DNA of 64,000 nt from Urechis unicinctus (taxonomy: Eukaryota; Annelida; Polychaeta; Xenopneusta; Urechidae): the NCBI GenBank assembly GCA_034190875.2, contig CM067343.1, forward strand, positions 42,112,109-42,176,108, read 5' to 3'. Position 1 is the stretch's first letter. Each line of letters begins with the position of its first letter. The notes beneath the pieces are model-generated. The model was not told where the DNA came from. It ran no database searches and saw nothing but the letters and a program-made list of their open reading frames with translations. Made by a program: the position numbers and the translations under genes. Positions 1 to 13,369 of the stretch are shown here, in pieces.

Positions 1-18
1 TATATATATATATATATA
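1..18. repeat. (TA)n microsatellite, cut by window edge
   Basis: Nine TA units run from the first base. The true length is unknown because the array continues to the left of the window. Confidence 0.9.
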
Positions 19-3000
19 ATTGTTGGATTTTGCTTAGTCGTTCCGATTGCTAAAATTAATGAACGATCGTATTCGCGACCATCACAACTTGATACAACCG
101 GCTCATGATCCTGTCTAGTAAATGGGTGCATATTATTATGAAATCAATTGTTATCATAATTACATGAACGCACCACATAGCACAGAACAACTACTTCCAT
201 TCATTAGTTGATGCCCGGCCTGGGTACCGTCATTAACTCACAGGCAAAGCAACTATTTGTACCTCTCGGGTGTTCAGTACTCATTCACGCCGCAATGAAT
301 GTAACTTCGGCATTTACAACTGCATTATAAACATTATGCTGATTCCTCGACACCTTATTCAATGTAGTGGTACGTATTTTGATGGTTTATAAATGAGGGC
401 AGCATCTGCGGTCTATACTGAACAACATCGTTGGGCTAATACCTGTTATCTTTTATTACAAACAAATATTGCTCCCTGTCTTATTAGCTATATTCAGCAA
501 AGAGATTCAATTACAGCTCATATGAAAATGCCCAATTATACACTTATTATAGACGTTATACGCAATTTGTGATAGATGCGACATGCGAAGGCGACGACAC
601 ACCTTGTATTTACTAATGAAACTATTTTGAATACATTATCAAATCTTTTGTGATCACATTTACCAGGGTATTGACATTTCTTCTTATACATTGATTATTC
701 TTGCAATGGCACTAAACCAAATAACCCATTGAAGAAAGAGCAACGATAACATAAGGCATACTCCAATTGAGTGGTAACTATAAAATGCTACAAATATTAT
801 AGTTTATTGTTTCAACTCATGGTATTACATCCGTATCAAAAGGTTGCATGCAATGACCAATAAATCATTAGCTGAGCTACCAAGATGTTTACACATTTAA
901 ATGTCATTTCATTCAGTAATGTGTTAGGAATGTTAAACGAAATACCGGTTTATACATACTGCGCATCACCTATACCACTCCCCCCCCCACACCTTACACA
1001 CACACACACCCCACTCTACAAGCCTCACTTCCCCCAACAACATGTAATTGCATCTAATTGTGATAAATATAGCCTGTGTTATATTCGAATTGCGTGTTAT
1101 TGCGATCTTGTCACAGACGCTTAATGTTTAATCAATAAAGCGAACGAGTTAACTACGATATCTGTATCCGCAAATTAATGCTGCCGGCAGTGTGCCCGAT
1201 AGCTTACCTAAAAGGGAATTATGATATAGTTGAAAGTGTGAAAGGGTCATTAGTAACAAGCAATTCGATTTGGTCTCTCGATTAGGCGCATTGATAATAG
1301 CATTGCATCGGTTGAAGCCAGTTTGACAATGAAACACATTAGAATCACTATTTAATGTTATGGTGAACGTGTTTGAAACGGCTTTGGCATTAGTCAGTTT
1401 ATTGTGCATGTATCGATGTGAACTTTTAAGGATTTGTAAAATGGAATGAATACATTGTCAGAAAATCAATGCAATAATTTATCAGGGAGCATGGTGTGAT
1501 ATAATTGAGTATAGGTGCGATGCCAGTCATTCAAAACGTGGTTCTATCTTAATACAGACACATAATGATTTATTTGAAAGCGGTTTGCGAAGTGGTTATT
1601 CACTTTAATAAACATCTCATTATTGTAACTGTATTGCAGCCAGTCCCAACTTACCAGCATGTTCATATTTTCGGCATCACATTTGTACCAGCGTATGGCC
1701 TATTTATCATTATCGCCGGTTTTGGTACATTTATGGAAACGCAGTGAAATGTGCACCTATAGAACGCACCAAATAAAAAGCCATGTATTTCGATGGCGCA
1801 TGCTGCAGTTATCATCACCAAGAGATGGGTGCACGATAACTGACGATGTCAGTAATATGTTGAGTAAAATGGTCTCTTAAGTATCAGCTATGGCCGATTC
1901 AGTAATTGTCAATTAATGATAACGTAAATATCAAATCAAAATGTATCAATCTTATAATGGATTGTCATTTTCTTGATAATGTTGGTTCATGTAATATAAC
2001 TGTGGCACATCAAGCAAAACGTGATACGTTTAATCATACATTTAATCTCTCTGCATACTTAGGCACCGCTTAGGCTAGATAACTCATACATTTGTCTTGT
2101 TTCTATCCTTTTTGCCATTTAAAGCTATATATATTTCACATTCGTCAAACCAGATGACAAGTTATAGCAGAACTTAACTTGTTCATTGAACTAAACGTGA
2201 CATGGTCCTATAGCAATTTCATTTATCAGGATGTGCCGTAAATCACAAGCACGTTATGGTCATTGGTAAAAAAAACATTTGTTGCACAGGCAGTTGTAAT
2301 ATCATGATATAACCTTACCATCAATATTCTCGGCATATGTTAATCATTTATGTATAGAATTGCAAGCAATCCTATCAATCAACATTCTGTTTCATTTACT
2401 AACCCAGTAACAAAGGCATCCATCACGTAAAAGATAGGCAGCCTATATACAGTCTCTAACGCAGATTATTCGTACTAATCTTAGTAGGCGTGCTATAAGC
2501 CAACAAACGTTTCAATCACCGATTAATCCTCTGACCCGCTAGCAAAGAAAGATTGATATTGCATTGCCTGGCATACAGCTCATCTCATTGATGTGATAAA
2601 TAATGTGTTGCTATTGCCCTTCTCTTTTTAGATTTTAAAAGAAGTATGTTATGGCCACACGAATATGAATCAGAAAACAGCATCTAATCTGTTTATTTCA
2701 CTATCCGATACCCGACAGGTACACGTTTATGCACGATGCAGTACATTAATTTGCCCATAGCCAGGTTTGGCGTAAACGATACAAAAAAATGATAAACTAT
2801 TGCAAGTGATGGTCAAGTCGCCGATTTACTGTACCAATAAGAAGCTACGCATGATCGTGAAAGTATTGTTTAATTTGTAAACACCCCACAAGTTGCTTAT
2901 TATTCTCGGTAGTAACGAATCAAGTAATGCACCAAGGAATGGTGAAAACTCCTAGTGCTCCATAACCCGTTACTCTCCGGTCTTACTCTATGTACAGACA

Positions 3001-3600
3001 TGGATCGTGTTCGTTACGTCGATCCATTTATTGTGGACCTTACATACTACATCATTTATAATGGCGTTATGATGAGTTCCGTCAGAATCACCTTGTCTGC
3101 AAAGAGTGATGACGACACATGGGTACATCGCTAGAGGAGCAGCAATATTTAATATCAAAAGCGGGATGCATAGTCTCCAATTGTCCGGTTTGCAGTAGGT
3201 TAGCAAAGTAGGTGCACTTCTGCAACATTTAAATTTTTTCAACATTCTCCAATTCTCCAAAGCATTCTCTTTGCATATTGGTGGTAACCTAAGTGAGGAT
3301 AAATAGGCTTTCATTACTCTCCATTTATGAATTCCGACAATGTAATCGTTTCGGGACGTACATATCCTGTTCATTCTGATGTAGGTGTTTTCGTGGGCCA
3401 ACTGATACGCTTTGTCGAAGATCATGAACGTGCCCTAGTGCAGTATTCCCAATATGTGAATGTATTTGTTATGGAGCTTATATAATGTTCACATTTTGAT
3501 AAAATCAAGAAATAACGGTATTTGGAATACGTTAGTTCATCAATTACATTATGCAATGCTAACAGCATGTCAGTAACCAGCGCCATATACAAATGTTGTA
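19..3600. other. AT-rich non-coding DNA, nothing recognised
   Basis: About 3.6 kb of AT-rich sequence with only short, low-quality open frames (the longest, about 145 codons at 2,988-3,425 on the minus strand, has no recognisable motif). I saw no splice-bounded exon, RNA gene or transposon end. A run of nine C at about 981-989 is followed by a short CA-rich stretch. Confidence 0.6.
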
Positions 3601-3629
3601 ACAGCCCTCCGTATGTATGTACTGTAAGT

Positions 3630-5070
3630 CATTTAAATGTAAGCCACGATTACTGAGTAAAGTCTAAATTGCGAAAGGCGCTGATAAGATTAAGCCGTTG
3701 GTATCGTTAATTGAATATCCGACACCTAGCTCAAATTTGCAAAAGCTGTTTCATTGAGGCATATTCCCACAGATTAAATATTAGGAACGGTTTAGTGTGG
3801 GTTCCTTAGTGTAATTGAAGTCTGCAGCAATATTTGTAGCATTTCAATACAGGGAAACAGTGGTGCGTTTTGTGAGCTGCTAGCATTACTTCCAATGTGC
3901 CAGTGTTGACCTAAGTAAGCAGTATCATAAAGACAAGCTAATGTGTAATATAGTGCATTATGATTGTATTGTTTCTGGCTTAATTTCATGACGCTGTAAG
4001 CTTTCTGGGGATACAGGTTCTAGTCCCCCCCCCACACCCCTTCGACATTGACAATTTCTCATCATCAGAACAAACTTGTATTACCCCAAGCCTACAAATA
4101 TAAATATGTTTTCTCAAACTCTTTCCTTGGCGCTATCGTAACACCTGACCTCCATGGAGGAATTAGCATTGCTTTTCATGGTCCATTATATTATGCTACA
4201 CTCTTTCTGTGGCATTATTGACTGTGAATGTCCTAGTGATACGGTAATCATGCTGTTGCTCATGGCATCACATCATTGCCGAAGCATAGTACATATTATC
4301 CTACCTTTGTGATATATCTATTATCTTTTTCGGTGATGTTATATGCACAAATCCCCCCACCCCCAATGTGCTGTCTGTGAAGGGATAGAAAAAACACGTG
4401 TTACGAAAACTGTTTAGCAGTTAGTTTAGGAGTTATAATACTCACAACGTAGGCTCCGCAAGTGTTACGCTTTTGCAAGTAGATCTGGAAAGACAATTTA
4501 AAGGAATGAATGTATGGGGAAATCCACGAAATGATGGTTGAACATGAACAAAAATATCACAAACTTGTAAATAGTCACTAAAACATTATTGCTGACCGCA
4601 ATAGACAGCATACACAGCTACAAAGAATACTTTGGCAGTAGATAATTGTAGCTCCTTTACTGTTGCAAGTAAACCTTTCTGCATGAACAACTATATACAA
4701 CATGTGATGGATCTATTATGGTAAATTAAAAAACACCTGTCTTAATACCTGGCAGTGAATATTTTAATCACTATGTTTAATGACAAGGCTATTAAGAATA
4801 AACAACGCATTCCCCAACCAAAGCAACAAGCTCAAAAACAGGTTGATTGAGTGGTTTAATATACCCAGCCATCTTTGTCGAAAAGTATGATTGAACACCG
4901 GTGTATGAGTGAGAAGGTAGATATGATTCATTGAATAAGTAGTGCGCATTGTTGCCTATAATGTCGCCACATAACGTAAGGACATTTCTGCTTCGACTGA
5001 ACCGGATGTTGGTATAGCAGCTGAAGATTCCATGTATGGGAACAATTCGCATTATATTTCTACGTTAAGC
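3630..5070. repeat. Segment P1, series A copy
   Basis: This stretch aligns by eye with 18,695-19,940. Anchors are 'aaaggcgctga' plus following sequence (3,676 and 18,734), the 'tatctttttcggtg' block before a C-rich tract (4,322 and 19,151) and 'caacgcattcccca' (4,803 and 19,609). The match is diverged, with many substitutions and indels, so the duplication is old. No coding potential is conserved between the copies. Confidence 0.75.
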
Positions 5071-5776
5071 TCTTACACTCACAAACAGCAACCATATATA
5101 GTACTGTTTAGTATCCATGTTCTAAATTAATACCATACTGCATATCCAATATGACGATCTGACAACGCGCATCGTTCATAACGACCCGCCATGCATAACT
5201 AACGTTGGGTGCCAAATCAAAGCCCCCTGGTACAATAGGTCATGTGTATGGTCATTGAAAAAAAGCATAATGACACTCTGGTGTGACGCTACGTTCACGT
5301 TAAGTAGTGCCGCTGTCCTTTTTAACACACAATAAGCTCCAATAGACGATATAAATGAAGCAACATTACAATGTGGCAGTAGAGGCATTAAATATTTAAA
5401 GACCGTCTTGACGTAGTCATAATTGTAGTGATATCATAAAAGGAAGAGAACTATGAACCCAGTGTGATGGAAGAGCAACATTGTTGGCTTAATCTAAGGT
5501 CGAGTTGTGACAATGCCTCAATAACAAGGCACAGACGAGAGCAATGATTCTAGTATATTGCGCTATCAAGTTCTTATTTATATCTAAAGGTGCGCTAATA
5601 TGTGTTGATACGCATATATATGTGTGTATGTGTGCGTTGTTCTGTGTTCGTCTGAATTAGTACTTAAATGAATACTAATAACTGAAGACTGATGACTCAG
5701 TCATTCAATAATGTGTAGAGCAAATTAATTTGACTTTCGCTTTGCTACAATACACTTTGTGACAAATGGTTTCTAA
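5071..5776. other. Intersegment DNA, nothing recognised
   Basis: AT-rich sequence between segments P1 and P2. No gene or repeat end was recognised. Confidence 0.5.
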
Positions 5777-5865
5777 AGTGTGTTCGTGTGTGTGTGTGTG
5801 CACATGTGTATGTGCGTGTTTGTGTGTCTGTGTGTGTTCGTGTGTCTGTGTGTGTGTATGTGTGT

Positions 5866-5911
<46 letters not shown>
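5777..5911. repeat. (TG)n microsatellite, imperfect then pure
   Basis: The first two thirds are TG units interrupted by TC, CA and TA variants; the last 30 or so bases are pure TG. It lies just left of segment P2. The long open frames over it on both strands are artefacts of the dinucleotide repeat. Confidence 0.95.
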
Positions 5912-5969
5912 ATAACCATTATAGTTGTCGTAAAAATTCATGTATATCCACAAACAAAATAGAATAGCC

Positions 5970-8500
5970 TGCGAAAAACACTCTGCTCACTATTTATAGC
6001 AAGCATTGCATTAGACTTACTGGTTTGTCCTATACATAATATGTCATTATAAGGGCGCTTAACCATATAATGAAATAACTCTTTACTGACATAAACATAA
6101 CCATAAATGTTTACAATGATACAGCCATTACATATACGGCCAGGAAAACCATCACTTTCACGAGCTGTTCCATGTGTTAAGGATTCATCGAACGGTGAAA
6201 AGCTAATGCAAGTTGCATGTTAAGATACGTCACATGACAAGAAGAAACGTACATCCATTAACTATACCGAACAGCCCACGTTCGTAAATTATGCAATTTG
6301 CGTACAGCTGTTTGGACTGTTTGCTGCACGCACGCAAGATGGACGTGTCGTCTCCAAGAGGTGCATATCGTTGTTTTGTGTTATCTTCAAGCGCAAGATG
6401 CTGAAATATTTTTTTATGGTGTTACTGTCAAGTCCCTGCAGGTGAGCATTCAACATGAAACTGTGGATATAATCAGCAAACACTATTGGGGATATTCACA
6501 TGCTACACTGGTATAGAATCGTTATTTTGCGCGGTGAAGCAGTTGATCGTTTCAGTTTGCATTCGTATAGCATGTAAATGTTGGCTGCATTGGTCCTTGT
6601 AAGTGCGGCTAGAGACAATTTTCTTTCTGCCCGAGTACGTGTGAGGGCTATCATTGTAAATGCCCAAAGAGCTGGCATCTGTGCAGGTGTCTTGCCTTAT
6701 TTCTAGCAGGATTATCACTATCGCGCAATTTCAATGGTAAATCAAATGTTTCACTTATACTTGCCGAGAAAACGCAACCAGCCGTTAGCCAGGGTCGTCA
6801 CTGTGCATCAATAAGGACGTTGTTTGTGAATCATCTGAAATATTGAGGGCAATTATCTCCATGAACGCCAGCTTCATAACGATATCATTCTTCTCAGACG
6901 AATGCAAACCGGTTGAAACATAGGTGGATGTACAAAATGAATCATTTTCAGCAGATATGTTCAGCAAGAATACATAAGCGGCATTAGATGTGACAGAGTA
7001 AGTCAGTAACAATACATTATCGTGACACTGGTTATGTTGGGCCTTCCATTAGACACGCCGTTTTGTTCTAAGTATGTCATGGCGCCCTCATGGCACCTGA
7101 CAAAGTAATAAAATGAACCACGCAAAACCATTAAGGTTTACGGTAGTACAGACATAGTAGTAGGTGCCATGTCACAAAGGTTATATTTATCGTGCTTTAA
7201 GCCACCTATCATATAAGGATGAAACTTCACTGAATTAACTGGTAGTAAAATAAACTGGTAGTAAATCAGCTAACTTGCATTTAAAGTCGTTTATATCGTT
7301 GCTGGCAACAGTTGCACAAGACAGACTGGCCAGTTCCGTAAGACTGCACTATATAAATGTACATCTGTGGTCATGATTATTGAATTGCATGTAAGCAACA
7401 TCCACACAGTGGAAGAACATTACTGGTAAGCTGATTCGGAAGGTCAATTGTGTCATTAAACTTAATTACAACACTACACATAACTTGCTTGTGGGTTTTT
7501 TTTATATATATCATCAATATATTCCTTACTCTGCCATCCCTGGTGAGTAGCATTTCACATCGGCAGTTGCGTCGGTTGTATCGTCAAATTACAATTTGAG
7601 TATGTTCCCTTTTTCATTCCTGCGAACAATTATAATCAGGAGTGTCTACTAAGACGAAAATGATAATTCAATATAAAGTCATAGGCTCTTCATTCAAAGA
7701 CAACATCCGATCCCACAAATATCCTGTCTAACCACCTCATACTATGCTGTACAATATTGCTAATTACTATATCAAAGACGAGTTAATGCCCTTGAGAATG
7801 GTAAGCCACAACATAAGAAGCTGTTTGGGGCCTTATTTCGTTCAGGACATTGTAATAGAGCACATACAACTTTCCCTCATGTCCATGCAAGAGTGCATTC
7901 ACAATGATACAGCTGCAACAAAGAGCATGCACCATCACTAAATCACAATAGAAATAACTAGCACTCAAAAAATAAACAAATTGTTTCTGTCCTTCCGGTC
8001 CCAAAAAAACCTATATTTATTTTCCGGCTAATATGAAAAACAACCCAATCGTAGCCTGTCAGGTCTTTACGGAGGTGAGTATAGCTAGTATGACTGTAAC
8101 AACAGCAGTGAATGTCATTAGCCACCACCATATATAACCTCGTCCATTTCAAGGTAATGAGAACGTGTGGTGTGATGCATCAAGGAATTGGGCTTGAGAC
8201 GATGTTCTCTTTTGTGCCCGTATAAAAATGTGTTTTTGCAAATGCGGGAAGACGGCAAAGCTGAGCATTAAGATGGAGGTGCCTTTTGTGTTGTTTTGGA
8301 TCGTAACTTTAAACCTTTCAATCGCCCCATGTAAATACCAGGTATTGCATAAAACTGTTGAAAGCGTCTATTTCTTGAGCCAGTTATGAACACCACTGCG
8401 GCTTTATCTTATTGTAAAGGCTGGCTCAAAATTGAAGTTATACATTATCTTATATCTTATTATCTCAACTTAATCGTTTCCGCTCATATTGAAATGACTC
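5970..8500. repeat. Segment P2, series A copy
   Basis: It aligns with 21,530-25,960 (series B) and 53,110-55,570 (series C). Anchors include 'gatacagccatta' (6,119; 21,660), 'aatgtcattagcc' (8,112; 25,602; 55,351) and 'gtgttgttttggatcgta' (8,288; 55,521). Short open frames differ between copies, which argues against a shared protein. Confidence 0.75.
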
Positions 8501-8525
8501 GTTAGCAATTTACAATACAGCGGTT

Positions 8526-8527
<2 letters not shown>

Positions 8528-8622
<95 letters not shown>

Positions 8623-8686
8623 TATATATATATATATATATATATATGCAATTTTATATATATATATATCCATATATATTGATATA

Positions 8687-8724
<38 letters not shown>

Positions 8725-8825
8725 TATATAGATATAGAAAATAGCATATATATATATATGGATATATAGATATACAGGGAGATAAAAGATTTAGATTTAT
8801 ATATCTCTATATATATATAAAGATA

Positions 8826-8882
<57 letters not shown>

Positions 8883-9098
8883 GAATAGATATGTATATAC
8901 ATCTCTATATATATATGGATATATATACATATCTATATATATATCTCTCTCTCTCTATATATATCTTATATATCCTCTGTCTCTATATCTCTCTATCTAT
9001 ATATCTCTATATATCTCTCTCTCTATAGATATCTATCTATATATATATATCTATATATATCTATATATATATCTATATATATATATATATATCTCTCA
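8528..9098. repeat. Large (TA)n-rich block with TC-rich end
   Basis: About 570 bp made almost only of TA units with interspersed GATA, TATC and AAATA variants, passing into 'tatctctctctc' at the right. It is nearly self-complementary, so long hairpins or cruciforms are possible. The apparent proteins over it are only Ile/Tyr repeats. It lies between segments P2 and P3 of series A; I see no comparable block at the same place in series B or C. Confidence 0.95.
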
Positions 9099-9099
9099 C

Positions 9100-9505
9100 T
9101 ATTTCCCGACACAAAAGGCGTCAATCCCAGATCAATCATCTCATTCATTCACACAAGACAGTGATGCGCATTTAAAAATTTCCCAATGGTTGGAAAACTC
9201 GAGGAAGCGTATGATTCTGTTCTTAGCATAAAGTGCAATGGATGGGCTTATGAAAGGAATGCGTTGTAGTGAAACGAATATTTGATAAATCATACACCTT
9301 AGAAAATGATAATCTAATAGCTAAGGTCTTATATCTCATGCTCACATACCCACTGATATCCGCATAAGGAAATGTGTTCATCCTATTTTAATATTTTAGT
9401 ATGCATAACGCAGCGTTTCATGGTTTGTGTCAATCATTTGAGCAATATTAAAAAACGTATTGTTGCTCATACTTATAACTCAATCGTGGCTGCGATAGTT
9501 TATGA
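9100..9505. other. AT-rich spacer
   Basis: Sequence partly similar to 28,140-28,340 (series B) and 61,700-61,830 (series D), around 'aatgcgcatttga'-like and 'gcgtttcatggttt' stretches. No gene was seen. Confidence 0.45.
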
Positions 9506-9725
9506 CCCTATCGCTCCCCTGATCCTATTTATATCTTGATCCTATCTCTGTCGAATCCCTGTCTTTTTCTTTATCCCATCTCTATCTTGGTCCTTTCTTT
9601 ATCGTGTATCTATCTCTATCGTGTACCTATCTCTATCGTGTCCCTATCTCTATCGTGTCCCTAACTCAATCGTGTTCCGAACTCTATCTCGTTCCTATCT
9701 CCATCTTGTTCTTATATCTATTGGT
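9505..9725. repeat. 17-bp minisatellite, series A copy
   Basis: Tandem variants of 'tctctatcttgatccta' or 'tctctatcgtgtcccta', about 220 bp in all. It ends at 'attggtcagtgatat', which also bounds the related arrays at 26,645-27,095 and 56,445-56,485. Array length therefore varies strongly at homologous places. Confidence 0.9.
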
Positions 9726-10640
9726 CAGTGATATTTTTGAATTATTATTGAACTCTTAACTTTTAAATTCACACACAAACATATTACTAAGCTTTCTATA
9801 TTACACTGAATTTGGCTTGTCTTATAAACATCATCTGATCCATGTTGCCTTCTTTTATGTGCACCATTTGTAACCTTGAATCAGTCAGGGATATGTCTAT
9901 CTGTAACCGCGGGATAGGGGCAAAATATTGCTAGCGGTTCTTTCGCAGTAAGCTGTAATTTCAAGACTTCCGCTTTTCTAAATGCACTCAGGAAGTGTAA
10001 TGCCTTTGGCGACGTGTGACATTTGCAGGTCAATCAAGGATGAATTGCTTGCTTTTAACTCCTCCTGGTGTTTGTTCATCACTCGCCTATAGTGAGTGAC
10101 GATTAAGTTGGTGATCGACACTGGATTCCTGAACACAATGCCTAATAGAACACGACTAAAGCTCAGTACGGGGGGGGGGATATAAAACACGTAGCAACCA
10201 ATAGTTGTGATAGATAAACACAGACAGTATGAAACAGTGCGACAATGGATCGCTTGATCATAGCGTACATTTGGGTAGTGTACTATTTAGTACCTGGATT
10301 ATCACCAGTCATAATCGTGTATTGCATTACGTACATTGTCAATGTAAGCGAGGTGCTTATAAGAATAGCAGTATGCTTTGGCAGGGTGGCAGCAAGAAAG
10401 TATGCATTTACACAATTTATATCAGGAACGAGGTTCTCCCATACTATGAGAAAACTACACAACAGCGGGTGAACAATGAGCTATATCAAAGATAATGTAC
10501 CTGAACTTCAAGCCCACCGATTGACAATGTGGAAGGCATTGTAAGATAGACGTGAAAAATAGTAACGATAGGCTACATTGCGCTTCTGTCTAATCCAAAA
10601 TGTTGTTCTTAACGTTTATTGCCAGTTCGACTAGCCTCAT
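9726..10640. repeat. Segment P3, series A copy 1
   Basis: It aligns with 27,100-27,970 (B), 56,485-57,440 (C) and 62,900-63,450 (D), and less closely with the neighbouring 10,800-11,530. Anchors are 'gacttccgcttttctaaatg', 'cctgaacacaatgc' and 'gacaatgtggaaggcattgt'. An open frame of 75 codons at 10,245-10,472 has a counterpart at 27,599, but the differences are mostly amino-acid changing, so I do not call it a gene. Confidence 0.75.
10170..10179 (+). repeat. Poly-G tract (10 G)
   Basis: The run follows 'gctcagtac'. The homologous site in series B (27,536-27,554) holds 19 G, so this is an unstable mononucleotide tract at a conserved place. Confidence 0.9.
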
Positions 10641-10799
10641 TTAAGATAGAATGATGGTGATACATACAAATGTCCGCACGCCCATCGTGTACTTGTATGC
10701 ATATGTATGTTTAAGTGTATTATGCATGGGCGTATGCTGTATTGTAAGGGGTGTTTACCCATTACGTACATGAAAGGTTTAAATACCACATCAATCTAA

Positions 10800-11530
10800 T
10801 CATTCATTCATGCAGGAACCTTTTGTAACCTTGCATCAGTGATATTTCAAAACGTTGCCGCGGGGATGGGATGGAATGTTGTTAGCTGTTCCCTGCAGTT
10901 AACAGTCTATGGTTAACGCAATTTTGGAATTTCATGCCTTTAGAGATCTGTGACAATTACACATCAATCTGCTTCCATCACCTGACGCGCCTGTAGAGAT
11001 TGATAATCAAGCTTGTGATTGATACTTGATTCCTGAACAGAATGCTTAATGGGACATAACCAACAAACTGCAACGAGTGAAAACAAGCTGGTGTTTATAA
11101 CCAGCAGTCACCCCTGTGTTCTTATATTTTTATGTTTAATGTATACCCATTAAGCCGAGAGGATTGCGAGAAACGGCATAATCGTGAATAGCGTTTAGAA
11201 CATTTTCAATAAGAGCGAAGTGGTTACAAGACGCTTTTAAATTACATTAAAATGTTTTTGACTGGTTGTAAGAATACGTGCGTTCACTCCATCAACAGCA
11301 GTAACCAGGTTCTCGCACGCAATGAGGAGATAACACAAAAGGTACATCAGGCTTTTAATGGATAATGTACCGGAACTTCAAGGCTGTCGATTGACAGAAG
11401 GCATTGCGAGATAGACGTGGTACATAGCAATGGTGTTGACTAACTAACGCTCCAGTCTACAACTGTAAATATTCATTAACATGGCGTACCCATTAGGACA
11501 ACTGCAGTTGCAGTAGCAGATAAAACAGTG
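10800..11530. repeat. Segment P3, series A copy 2
   Basis: It aligns with 29,390-30,350 (B) and 62,900-63,740 (D). Anchors are 'cctgtagagattga' (10,990; 29,573), 'ggttctcgcacgcaatgagg' (11,308; 29,872) and 'aatattcattaacatggc' (11,467; 30,286). It is also related to copy 1 just upstream, so P3 was itself duplicated before the larger blocks were copied. Confidence 0.7.
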
Positions 11531-13360
11531 GCAATGTGGCAATACATCATCCAATTTAATAACATACTCTTACTCGAAAAGAGAAATGGCAAAAAAGCCA
11601 TATCGTTAGCACATTTACCTTGTGCAGTGACATATTGCGATGCCGGAATTCAGACATACGTTGTAGATCATTTAAACACCCTTACAACACAGCCCAAGCA
11701 TTTCCTGTACAAATCGCTCTCCCTTGTGTAAAGTTCATGTGCTGGTAAGTTAAGAATCAAGTCCATGCACATCCATACACAGTTGGTAATCGACACATAT
11801 CGATATCAACTACGCGTTTGCGTCGCCAAAAGATGAGGCAAGAAGAATGTCATTTTTACTTTTGGGGAGGTCGCCTTTAATTTATTTTATTAACGTATCT
11901 ACAGTTTTATAAAAGAATAAAAATATGTACATCATCAATTGGGCAATAAAGAAATGCGTTGGGTTACGCATACAAATTACAATCCATGACGATTAATTAT
12001 GATCATGCCTGCTGTTAATGCATACGCAAACGGATTTAGTGGTGGTGAAATTAACAGCACCGACCCCGGGATGCCCCGCATGTGAGTTTAAAATCTCCTT
12101 GATTCACTTCGAATCCATAGGCAATCATTTTTTTTTCATCTCCGTAAAAGTCCATCAGATTATGTAGCTCAACTTTTCTAAGATCCCCTAAATCCTTACT
12201 TGATCTGATCAGGGCTGGATGAGTAATATTCTTCGCTTGATGTTTGATGTGCAGATCTTAGTTAGATGTGACTTCGACAATTCTAGCTTACCACAAGTCA
12301 TCTTCGACAATATAAGCACTGATTCGTTCATCATAGTGATCAGCATACGTATCATAACGTACATTGCATGGATTTCTTGCCTTACAAATTCATGTATTCT
12401 AACGTTCAAATCAATCGGCGCTTTCCTTCTCTTCATTTCAATTTGATTGTAACTGCCGCGCATAAAGTTGTTTACGTACATCATAGTATTCCTCGTTTCC
12501 TCTCTAGTGGACCGTAGAGAAACGTATTTCTATATGCACTTATCAATATGACAAGTTGAACTTTGCAAGGTACGTTTTCTCGTGAAACAGATGTTTCTGG
12601 GTCTTGTCCTATTTGATGACGCTATGAGAAAAAACTGCGTCAATAAGAACGAGCCCACCTAGGGAAATACTGCAAGCAGGATATGACGGAGAGGATTCTG
12701 TGTATATGCTAATTGCATCTCCGGGTGCACAGTACAGTAGTTCAGAAGCATGGACAGGCTCAATCTGAAAACAGGTTATGCTTAAGATTTCAACATAAAT
12801 TCATACTAATCGCACATTGGTGAAGCAGATATTCTTTTGACTTCAGTTGTGGAAGGTAAAGTATTGCTGTATTTATTAACCCTAGACCCACCGTAAGGAC
12901 ACAGGGATAGTTCATTGAAAAACATCACAGAAAGCCACAGCGCTATATACATGACAATATTATGCATGGCACAGGTCCTATATCTAGCTGCCACTGCATG
13001 CAACACAGACTACATCTGGATAGATATGCCCGTGTGGGCTAACATTATTTCGAAAAGCAGACTTTTTAACCATGTCCGGTTTAAAGTAGCGCCTCATAAA
13101 TAGCTATTAGTTTCTAAAATAATAAATAACATTGCCCTGTTTAATCCTACTTGGTTATGAAAATAAAATGAAATTCTTATGAGGCTTGCCAGATATTTCG
13201 CCATAATTTCGCCTGTTCTAATAGGACTCATGGCTCCATTAATTATCAAATAATGTCGTAGCGCCTAGAATAATAGGGTGCAAAAACATGATGATGTCTC
13301 ATGCAGTTGATCAACGGCGTGTAAATTTTCCGTATGGCTCTACTGTGCAGTGCAGCGCGT
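11531..13360. other. Series A spacer, no firm gene
   Basis: This 1.8-kb stretch occupies the place that holds the DCXR-like gene in series B (30,360-33,370) but has no resemblance to it. On the minus strand at 12,053-12,263 there is a 70-codon open frame without a start codon, and at 12,290-12,380 a possible exon with 'YDTYADHYDERISAY' followed by a good donor ('gtaagc'). The latter motif recalls the N-terminal region of small methyltransferases, but this is too weak to call. Confidence 0.4.
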
Positions 13361-13369
13361 TGAAATCAT

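Noticed and set aside
8470..9231. Long Ile/Tyr-repeat frames on both strands
   Set aside because: They are products of the TA microsatellite. The same applies to frames at 5,705-5,962, 33,009-33,379 and 52,856-53,300.
10245..10472. Hydrophobic plus-strand frame also present at 27,599-27,773
   Set aside because: Between the two copies most base differences change the amino acid and the ends differ, so there is no sign of selection on a protein.
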